Below are positions 1 through 10,800 of a stretch of DNA of 64,000 nucleotides, one piece after another. The notes below the pieces were generated by a model that searched no databases, had not been told where the DNA came from, and was given only the letters and a program-made list of their open reading frames with translations. The translations under genes and the position numbers were made by a program. This DNA is from Nilaparvata lugens (lineage: Eukaryota > Arthropoda > Insecta > Hemiptera > Delphacidae): positions 15,920,778-15,984,777 of the forward strand of contig NC_052510.1 of NCBI RefSeq assembly GCF_014356525.2, given 5' to 3'. Numbering within the stretch: position 1 is the first letter of the stretch; every line of letters starts with the position of its first letter.

Positions 1-173
1 TACTTGGAGGTGCAGCTGCATGGGAAAATGTCGATTCAACTGATGAAAAATGTCCAGAGTGTGAACATCCAAGAGCGTATTTCATGCAAATTCAAACAAG
101 GTCTGCTGACGAACCTATGACAACCTTCTACAAATGCTGTAATCCACCATGTGGCCATAGATGGAGAGAATAA
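1..173 (+). CDS. POLR3K: RNA polymerase III subunit RPC10 (POLR3K), last exon, 5' truncated by the window
   Basis: The frame beginning at base 3 is open to a TAA at 171-173 and encodes the C-terminal 56 residues of the small zinc-ribbon subunit C11/RPC10 of RNA polymerase III. The protein supports RNA cleavage by Pol III and transcription termination and reinitiation in the nucleus. Seen directly: LGGAAAWENVDST, then CPEC, then the TFIIS-like core QTRSADEPMTTFYKCC with the acidic Asp-Glu pair needed for cleavage, then CGHRW close to the C-terminus. The two CxxC/CxxxxC pairs of the C-terminal zinc ribbon are present. The protein is normally about 108 residues, so about half lies upstream of the window. 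No frameshift is seen. Confidence 0.95.
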   Translation, partial: LGGAAAWENVDSTDEKCPECEHPRAYFMQIQTRSADEPMTTFYKCCNPPCGHRWRE

Positions 174-195
174 GCACATGTACTCATAAGTTATT

Positions 196-201
196 ATTAA
201 A
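196..201 (+). promoter_or_regulatory. Poly(A) signal candidate for POLR3K
   Basis: ATTAAA lies 23 bases after the POLR3K stop codon, followed by an AT-rich stretch. This is a common variant of the polyadenylation signal; use is inferred. Confidence 0.4.
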
Positions 202-489
202 TTTATATTTCTAATCAATTATTTGACTTTTCAATGGATGTCTTCACATTCTTCCCTCAAGTTGGATTAAATAATATCACAAATATATACCAATGCTCGC
301 GACACCTCAAGTTTTGCAGGCAACACAGTGTGGGTCTCCCACTCACTAGGATATTTGTGAGAAATCAAATGTCCATTGTTATAATAATTAATAATTATAT
401 AGAAACAAACTAATTGAAACATAGCTGGCCATTAATTTCAAATTTATGATATGAAGACACTTGGCTTTGAGTGAAATCCTCTAGAAAAT

Positions 490-1475
490 ACATTTAATAT
501 CTACTACTTCATTCATTACCCACACTTGTGTCATAAAATTCAATTCCAATACACGAAATTACACACACATAACTATTAAGATAGCAGATCAAAACAGTGA
601 CCACTTTTGATAAAAATTCAAATCATCACTCATAAATTCATTCACATTCTAATATGCCTTGTCACTAAGCAGCTTCCTGACTGTTCTCTTGAAGGCGGTC
701 TCTTCCGACTGCTTCACACAAGGAGGCAGCTTGTTGAAGAATTTCAGGGCAGAAATCTTATGACTGGAATGAGTTCGGTGGAGGCGTCTCCTGTAGACAT
801 CCAATAGCTCACGGAGCCTGGTGTTGTGGTAGTGAATGTCACTACGAAAAGCCAGAGTATGCTATAAAAATCCTCTTGACATACACCAATCACAGGAGGA
901 TGTAATGGGTGGTCAAGATGGTCGCTGCCTGTTATGATTCTCACCGCACTCTTGCAGCTTCAGGACATCAGCAGCCCCTCTGCCGAGTGACTCCCGCAAT
1001 CCGTAGGTGATTTGGCGATGGAAGAGAGCGTGATACATCATTACAAGATACTTCTCAGTCACCAGGCCTCTCATCTTGAGCAGCAGGAAGCAAATGTGGG
1101 AGAGTCGGCTGGTAACCTGCTGCATATGACTGCTCCAGCTAAGTTCGCAATCCAAGACACAACCTTCCAGCTTCACTGAATGGATCCTGAGGGACTCGCA
1201 GTTCTCGTGACAAGCTGCAGATGATCCTTTTGGTCTGCTCATTGAGATGGAATCGATCAGCCAGGGACCACAAAGTGGCAGATTAAAGATGCTTCGCATC
1301 TCGTGTCCACCAGCTCCTTCAAATTCCTCTCAAGGTCGCACTTCGAATTTCCAACCTTTTGTGGAGCCAGCTTTAGACAGAAGTATTTTGAAACTTGATC
1401 CTTGATGAATAATGGATTGCTAATAGGAAGGATTGTATCTTGTTGTGCAGTGTATTGTAAAACAATATATAACAA
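490..1475 (-). mobile_element. Decayed non-LTR retrotransposon (LINE), RT C-terminal part and 3' UTR
   Basis: On the minus strand, broken frames encode the region after the reverse-transcriptase core of a Jockey/CR1-type LINE. About 1300-960 reads KLEGCVLDCELSWSSHM, then LVTEKYLVMMYHALFH; after a frameshift, VRIITGSDHLDHP; and near 750-690 a tail starting with FFNKLPPCVKQ. These match, in order, the better preserved LINE at 20776-22926. Several frameshifts and stops make it dead. Its 3' end contains CACAAGTGTGGGTAATG on the minus strand near 510-540, a motif also found at the 3' end of the LINE copy near 12740, so the two are probably one family. Upper boundary uncertain. Confidence 0.75.
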
Positions 1476-4400
1476 TTTAGAGGTATGTGTGGGGATGAAA
1501 TTGAATAATTGATGTTCATCCGCTTATAAAATAGGTCTAATCAAGAAATGCAAAAAATGTGTAAATTGGTAGTTTATAAAACAGCTGAATTATGAGAGCT
1601 TTAAAAGCACTATTAGATGTACAAGCCCAGAAGTTCTTTCCTGGATGTTTAACCACTTGCCAGAGCCGGTGAGGGTGCGTCCACATCTTCAGGTCCTCCT
1701 TGTCGAAGTGGCTAATTGAAAATAGTGTATAAAATATCTATGACTTTTTAAATTAAGATACTTGTGACCTATGACACTGCCATCATGATAAAGTGTGGTC
1801 TGCTTGACCAGTGTTTTTTTCATGGTGAAATGAATATACTGATGTGATCTACCCAGGAATGGCCTGGTCTTTGATCGAGAGATTGGATATAGTTCGGCTA
1901 CAAGCACGGTCCTAAACACTTCACAAGTGGCTTAAAATCTGAATACAACAGTTGATTTTCCAATCCACAAGGGTGATGGTGTAGGTTTAGAACGTTTCTA
2001 GTTATTTCTCCTGTTTATTGGTGTTTGGTTTAAACAGTAGGTGAATCCATTCATTTTTCAAGACAAAAATACCTTAAGGAACGAGAAAGAGGCATTTGAC
2101 CTAAGCATTTTCTATTTTGAAGTTCCAATCTCAGTGTAAAGTTTGAATTGCATGATGTCTAGACTCACCTCAAATTATTAATTATTAATGGAGCAAAGCA
2201 AACCTTTTACTAATTGAATGTAATGAAGGTTGATAATAAACGATGATTAGATTCTTATAACTAAAAGATTTAGAAGAATATTAAAATTCTATCTCATTCA
2301 ACTGTAAAATATGGATATGGAAAAAGGTGCAGGCCTGCCTGCATGTAGGTTTGAAATGACAATTTACAAAATCGTTTATAAGAGTTTATTATTATTGTCT
2401 AACATATTTTTCACTTGAAACTTATAATTTTTTGTTAAATTTATTTATACTGCACAGAAATTATGTGTCAAAATTTAGAAAATGCCCACTAATTGAGAGT
2501 TGAATCGATGAAACGTTATACACATTAAATATATAACAATCAAAACACCAATATGACAATATTCCTCTTATACTTTTATAGAAAGCGGAATAAATTTAAT
2601 TAATTTTCTTTGAATGAAAATAATTTTAATATTGGCGTGCATTATTTTTAACATGGATGGTTATTTTGTCAACTGTACAGTCAATAAGATAATACTCATA
2701 GAAAACTAGTGTTTCTGACTCAAAATACATGAAAATTAATTGATTCACAGGATGATTTCTTGCCTTCAATACGTGAATTAGAGAATCTATAGTTACCAGA
2801 GTAAAAATGACCTTGAATTATTTTTTAAATTTAATTAGAAAATGGCTTCAAGTTGAGATTCATAAAACATACAAATTTAAACATGTATTTCAAGTTTTAA
2901 ATGTTATTACTGTACGCACTTTATTCAGTAAATATTTAGAAAGAAATGTTATAATACTATATATGGCAATAATCAATTCATCTTTATGTTTTATATTTGT
3001 CATGGCAAGATTAATACTTACATTGACTTCTTTCAAAGAACATTAATTAATAGCTAAATTTCTTCATCTTTCGATTATTACACATGAAAGTTTCAATAGA
3101 CTGACGTTCTTTGGTAATTGGTAAAGCGCTCTTTTTCAATTTCTCAATTTACGATGAGAATATTGATGTTTGAAGAATATTATAAATGTAAAACATTGAT
3201 GAATAAACAGTGATATAATATTAAGAATAAATAAGATTATGAGACAAAAATAAAGTCGAAAGGAAGTTCCTTTTTTAATTTTCATGCTTGAATATTAATG
3301 ATTCTCAATCAAGTTATATCATAGTGTTGGTAATAAATTAATCGAATTCTTTGGACAGTGAGTGGCATCATGTTCTGAACATTATTATAATATAAAGTTG
3401 ATAATTTAAAATCTTGGAATGCTCAGAGTAAAACATATTTTTTCTCCTTTACTAATGGAATGGATAATAAAGTAGTCAAGTGATTGACCGGATGACGAAA
3501 ATACCAGAAAGAACATTTCAAATAAGAGTCGATAAAATAGTTTTGATCATTGTAACAACAGTATAATGTAACAACTTGAAAGAAACTTCGTTAAATTCTG
3601 AGAAAATTAGTGTATTTCGAAGAAAGGTCCTGAGAATTGTGGTGGTGTACAGATAGCAGGAGTCTGGCAGTGAATTGTATCATCATGCAGATACTAAATC
3701 ACTCTGGAGCGAGTTTCAGGGTAAGATGTACAGTCCACCTGGAACACTCTTCTCTCTAGATGGTGATGGAAGGAAATATATATAGATACAGCAAGAGAAG
3801 TAAGTCGAGGGCGGTTATAATCTGAATTGAGTTGTATAGCCAGAGAAAAAAGATCAATTTTTTTATCTTGCAGGGACAGTGGTAATCTATTTTTTGGATT
3901 TAGTGCTATTTCAATTTATATTCAATTACTCACAAGTATTTTAAAAAATATATTTTAGAGAAGACAAATCAATGATTTGATTTGAAAAGTCAACTTGTTA
4001 AAAAACCTGATGCACTCCCATTCAAAAGAGTACTTAAGTACGTAAAGCTGTAGATCTACTCATCCACACCATCTTCCAATTACCCATGCACAAGCCTGCA
4101 ACATCACCCTAGCAAAATAAAATTTGTATTATTCATACTAACGGACAGGATAAATCTATTTTTATTCATCAAAATATGTCACTTCTCTCTTATAAACAGA
4201 AAAGATTATAGAATTATTATATTCAAGTGAATTTTTCATCAAATGTCTTTCTTGTGCCTTTATTACAAGCAGAATTAATACTATCAATCGAATCTATTAC
4301 AAAATAATGATAAATGACTAGAATATGAATAATTTATACAAAAAATGAAAGGTTTGTGTTTGAATGTAGGTGCTACACACAAATGCTTTTTACATTCATA

Positions 4401-4649
4401 TAAAATATTATATGGAAAAAGAACGTATAAAATACAAAAATAATCATATATACAAATAAGTACCGTAAATCAAACAACATTTACAACGTTTCAAGTATTA
4501 ATATTTTGAACAAATCATTTTATACATGATAAGCTCAATAAATATCTATTTATACATCTAAAATTGAAAATTCTAGTTCTTAACTCGAATTTCACAAAAC
4601 TTTACTTACAATTTACTTCATAAGTATATAATATGTGCAATTCATAAGC
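1476..4649. other. AT-rich spacer between POLR3K and arfaptin
   Basis: About 3.2 kb of AT-rich DNA. Short ORFs here (for example 2807-3046) have low-complexity composition and no recognisable domain. The right end probably includes the arfaptin 3' UTR. No RNA gene or clear transposon terminus was seen. Confidence 0.5.
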
Positions 4650-4655
4650 TTTATT
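4650..4655 (-). promoter_or_regulatory. Poly(A) signal candidate for arfaptin
   Basis: AATAAA on the minus strand, about 175 nt downstream of the arfaptin stop codon. Position and hexamer fit a 3' end; actual use is inferred. Confidence 0.4.
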
Positions 4656-4828
4656 AGTGTTCTTGTCCAAGGCAGAATGTCTACATACTTATCTCCCTTT
4701 CGCCGAGTGCTTTCTTTGCAAACAATCTCCATTTTGATGACAATGATAATCATCAACAAGTTACCATGATCAGATCACAGAACAGAATGGTACAATAATT
4801 ATTGTTATAGTTATGTGTTGGGCGATTC

Positions 4829-7800
4829 CTATTGTTCGAGCCAGGATGGAATCGAAGAGTTGGGAGATTTGATCTTGATGTTGAACTGCTTGAGAGTGGC
4901 ATCGAGCGCCTGTTGGTTGCCTGAGAAATATGCTGATATCGCATTGTGGAACAACAACAACTGCTTGTGCATCACTTTTATCTGAAAAGTAGCAAAGAAC
5001 TGATTATACCCAGTGAAACATACATTTGATTCAGACATGTTGTAGAAGGTAGTAATTCTCAACATTATGCCGCATCTATATAATGGCCCAATGAAGGCCA
5101 ATGTCGACCAGCGCCAGTGTGTGGATGGGTGGTTTGCCAACGCTGGCTACCGCTGGCCTTCATTGGGCACTGGTCACATTGCAGACTCGGCCAGCGACTG
5201 GGCCAACATGTAGATGCGCCATTACAATACATGAATGAGATTGACATCAATTGATAGTCGGATTTTTTACATTATTAAAAACAAAATTGTAACAGCAACG
5301 TAATTTTAATAACAAAGTTTAATCGAGTACAGTAATTTATTACAACCTTTGCAACATAAGTTACGATATTCACAGATATCAAAAATAAATAAGCTTTGTG
5401 CTGGAGATTAAAGGTAAATTTGTCAAAACCATTTATTTATAAAAAATATAATGACCTTGTTTATCTAAATATTTGATATGTAGACTCTAGTTTCTGATTC
5501 TACAAACCTAAAAATCTCTAATATAATAAGGAAATACTAAGTATCGAAAATAAGTTTTTCCACTATAAACGAAAACACGAACAAATTAATAAATAATACT
5601 TGAAATTAATAAAAACATGTAGTACTTGAAAATGTTTTCAGCTTGAAAATGCCCAAAGTAGGCCGAAACTAGTCGTTGAAATGTTTTAAAGTTTTAAAAT
5701 GTTATTTAAATAAAAAGGGTACTACATGTTTTTATTAATTTTAATAAAGTAGCCCATAGAAGTTAATTGATTTTATAATACTTGGAGTATGTTTCGGTCG
5801 AGTCACTTTATGCGTTCATTCAAAATAGCAGGCAAATCTAGATGAAACATTTCAAGAAAAATTGTACTTTCAGTTTCATTGACACTTGAAATCATGAATA
5901 ATACTTACTAACATTATCATAATACTAGCTATGAAAAGATGAGTTTATGAGATGAATAGATTCTAGAATATTAAAAAACTGGAACAGCGGGGAATTTTGG
6001 TAAACAATTTCAAGAACGTTTGTACTTCCTGTTTTTGTGACACTTGTCATCATTGAAATCATGATTAACATTTTAAAATAGTATCAGAACTATACGAGAG
6101 TTCAAGTATGGAGATTCTACTGGTGTTTCAAAATACAACTTTCGAGTAAATTGCAACATTCCAAATAAATATTTCAATTTCCAATTTCTCTATCAATGCC
6201 CAGGCATCCTTGGACGGATCGCGTCATAAACAGAAACACTGAATAGTGCACTGATAGCACTTAATCAGTACTGACAGTTTGAAGTCATCTCACGACAGGG
6301 CTTGTTTGTCTATCACATTCAGAAAATAGCCCAGAAATTTAAAAATGGAAATATGGTTTCAATTTTGAACGACTTACTCTATTCTCATCGAGGAACTTGA
6401 GTTTGACCGACACGTCTGACCGTAACCGCTCGAAACTCTCCTTGTGCTGCTCGAAGTTGTGTGTGGCCTCCTCCAGCCTCGCTGTGCCCGCATCGCTGCG
6501 TGGCGCTTGGATCAGCATCTCCAAGTCGGTTCTGTACGCATCATACTCTATCCTGAAAGCACAACAATACATTGTCAACTTTGCAATCAAACGATAAGGA
6601 TTCGATAGTGTGCAGAAAATACCACTTTCTAACCGAGTCTTACATTCAACGACTCCAGGTATACTTTATGCCATCTCAAACTTTTTAGAATAAATCTTAG
6701 GATTGTTCAATCTAATGCGAAAGCACAACAATACATCAATACACACATAATACATAATGAATCACATAATACGGATTCAATAGTGCTCCTAAAATACCAC
6801 CTTCTTATTCTAACCGAGTGTTACATTCAACGAAACCAGCTATAACCAAGGTACCTAGAATACAATGTATAACGATACATTATGTTATCCTACTATTGTT
6901 AAAATAAATCATAGGTTTGTTCACTCTATTGTGACAGAGTTTATGATGTACTGAAAAGTTCTTGACATCCTAGAGTTCTGAGAAAATTCACATACCAGGC
7001 TTTATGGAAACCTTCTACCTATATCTCAGTTATGAACAGAAATAGGACTAGTCTGACTATATCATCTTCTGGATATCCTTTTCCGTAATTGACCCAAATG
7101 ATTGACTCATTTCGTAAAAACTGTGAGTCATCAACTTTTGTAACTAAACACAGAAATCATTCTTATTAGAGTTTAAGCCAGCATTTTTATTGTAATCTAA
7201 CAAAGAGAAGCTTCTAATTGTAGTAATAGCTACCCGATCTAAGTAGATTGAGAAAAAGGTAGGACATATTTATCCTTTTTGGATAGAATTGTTTTTTTTT
7301 CTTAAAATTACAACAAATATTAGACAGTGATGATTGTATTATCAGACAAACATTAATGTTATTGTATAATAATTATTACAAGTATCCAATGAAAGCTATA
7401 TCAATATAACTAAGGACTTCTCCTACTGCAAATATTTACCAGAGAACTAAATAAATAGCAGTCCTTAGTTCTATTGATATAACTTTCATTTGAAATAAGT
7501 ATTATACACTAATAATATTAAAGCAGTTGGTTAACTGCTATTTCCAAAAAAATCTTCAAACATTAATGTATCAAAATGTGTATTCTTAACTGATATGATG
7601 TTGATGTAGCTTTAGAATTCATCAATGTTTTGAAAGACATCATTTGCAAACTTGATTTGGAAACTAATTTCACAAAAAAATAATGTTTCATGCATTCAAA
7701 AAATTAGAACTGAGAATTCAAGGTGCACTATCGGACAAAAGCTATAAGGAGAAAGAGATGATACATACCTGGCGGTCTCATATTGTCTGATGGTTAATAA

Positions 7801-10800
7801 CGTGTCTTCAATAGTTTTGTTGCACAAAGTGTTCACTGACGACACAAAAAAATTCAACGCATTCAACAGCGTTTCTCCATTTTTAGTGAGATTCCTTTGG
7901 GTTTCTGAATTGTACAGAAATTCCTCTTGTAGCTCAGGAGACTTTTGTGCCAGATCTGAGAATGCTTCGCCTAGTGCATGCTGGAGAGTGAAAAAAATAA
8001 TTATTTAAATGTTGCCAAATATAGGATATATTATGTACAAAATACAGGATTTGTATTAAGGCTAACTGATTAACTCGTAAAGCTAAAAGAATAAAGTATA
8101 TTTATTATTTGATGAGTACACTAGTTTTTGCATTAATAATTAAAATTTACTTGTAAATTAAGATTGGATAAGAATTGATAGCTTCTGGTACTTGATGGCA
8201 TAGATATCTTACATTACTGAGTAGAAGTTGTTAATCATAATACATTTTCACTAGAAAACATTCCTTCAAATTGCAATAATTAAAATCATGACATAATTAC
8301 GTGTTAAATTTTTATCTTGAAGAAAATATCAAATCAGGTACGGTTCACAACGAGTGCACTGAAACATTTATGATATCTATGAAGATAGTTACTATGGATG
8401 ATTTCAGTGCAAATTCCAGTTTAGAACGAACCCGGCTTCACCTTTTTCAAATGTCTTGAGCGAGCATGGTGAAACTGGGCATACGTCTTACTGAACAATA
8501 GCCCCCTGTGGGTTGGGGGAGCTTTGAGTCCTCCAGAAGTTGCCTTGCCTTCAAACCCACGGGATCTGCCCCATCAGGGCAGTTTCGGAGGGGCAAAAAG
8601 AAAAACCCAAGAGACCAGAGATGGGTGAAACTCCAGGTACAAATGAAGGTCTAGAAGCTGAGTCGAGGGTAACCAGGTGCCCTAGCGGCAATTTGGCGAC
8701 CCCTCATTCAACGGAAGGACCTTCAAAGAAGGCCAGGAGTGGAACTCACGTAGGTCACGAGTGGAGAGACCGAACCTCACCACTGCTCAAAGAAGGGCGG
8801 CCATTCAGACAAAACTTCGTGGGATAGGTGAAGGCTTTTGACCCTGCAGAGTTTTGAAGGGGCAAAAAGAAAAAACCCAAGAGACCAGAGATGGGTGAAA
8901 CTCCAGGCACAAATGTGGGTCAAGAAGCTTAGTCGAGGTTGGCCGGGCAATTTGGCGTCCCCTCTCTCAGCGGAAGGACCTTCAAAGAAGGTCAGGAGTG
9001 GAACTCACGTAGGTCACGAGTGGAGAGACCGAACCTCACCACTGCTCAAAGAAGGGCGGCCATTCAGGCAAAACTTCGTGTGATAGATGAGGCTTTTGAC
9101 CCTGCAGAGTTTCAAAGGGGCAAAAAGAAAAACCCAAGAGACCAGAGATGGGTGAAACTCCAGGCACAAATGTGGGTCAAGAGGCTGAGTCAAGGGTGGC
9201 CAGGCGCCCTAGAGGCATCTAGGCGACTCTTCCTCAGCGGAAGGACCTTCAAATAAGGCCAGGAGTGGAACTCTTTGCCTAACTAACATACTACTTGGGA
9301 ACACAATAAGCTTCGAATGACGTGTGGGGTTCTTTGAACCTTTGGATCCTTGAATCCGTCGCTTCAAAAATAATAATAATACTAAACAATAAAGAATGAT
9401 TGGATGCTACAGATAACTACAAGAAATTATTATTTGATAATCTTCATTGAAAATACAATACTTTACCTGAGTTTGTACTACATGATAGAAATGACTAGCT
9501 AGAGCACGGGATAATCGTAAAATGTTGGAATACTTTCGTTGCGTGTCCCTCAGCTGCTCTATTTGAGATTCCAATTCTGAAATAGAAGTTTCAAATTAAT
9601 TAGGCACTCAGATGATTAAACCTCTAATTTAAAGTGTTTAATACTGGAAAAATGTAAGAAGAGCTATTGCATTTTTCAACACAGGATCATCACAAAGGTG
9701 CCCTAAAAGTACACTGCTTATATTCTGTACGTTTTGTTTTAGAACGAACGTTTCACTAGTACAAGAACTTGTAAGATTCAATTTATTTAGCACAAAATAC
9801 ATAATCGATTAAAAACTAACATTTTGTTTTATTTTAACTTGGAAAATGGCTAGGTGATATTCAAGTTGTAATTCTTTATGCTATTAGCTTTCCTTTTATT
9901 GGTGAAATTGATGGATATCTATATTAACAAACAACCACTTATTTATTAATAGAAAAATCTTTAAACTGAATTGTTAGACCATTATAAATCTTTAGTATTT
10001 GAAACTGTCATACTTGACATTCCGTAAATCTTGATATAATAATATCTGGCATACAAAACATACCGAAGACATGTTCGGTGTTCACTAGTCGTTTTTAATT
10101 CAATAGTTCTTATAAAATTCATAGAACTGACAGCTGTTGTGAAACCTATGAATGATATCAATCGAGATGTTCATTCATTGTATAATGAGTTGTCGTTCAA
10201 CCCTATAAAATCCTATAATTTGAATTATTTTTACTATCAATAAACAGTCACTAAAATGTTTGGATAGGTTGAATTGTCATCAATCAATCACATTTCATTG
10301 ATTGTTGGTTATAAAAAAAAGTTCATGAATGAATACTGAAAATTACCAGTGTCAACAGTTCTTGAAGACTTGCCAAGCTTCTCAAACATGAGCTGCTTGG
10401 TGCATTTGTATGTTGAAATACTCCAGTTCTTGATTGTTTCTATCTTGGACTGTTGAGGTTTCAGAAGATCTCCATTCTGATTTGGGCTTGTTGGAGAGAC
10501 ATTGTTGGTCGCAGGAGCTGAAAATAATAAACAAGTTACCAGTGTTCTAAACCAAGAGAAAATAAATACCATTATGTTTTATGAGAAAAAAGTCTATGTT
10601 CTAATCTGGTCCTCCCATGAGGTCTAAAACATGTCTGAGTTTTCATTATTGCTACAATTATTTTCTTTACCATTAAAAATATTCTATCATTTTTTCAACG
10701 CTCAAGATTTTTTTAGCTCCCACATTTTTTGTTCTGTATTTGCTCCTTGAATGGCTTTTAGTTTTCTGAAAAGGTTTGGAGGCCTGCTTGAACTATTATA

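Noticed and set aside
8585..9273. CRISPR array
   Set aside because: Repeat units are 259 bp, contiguous and without short regular spacers, in a eukaryotic intron.
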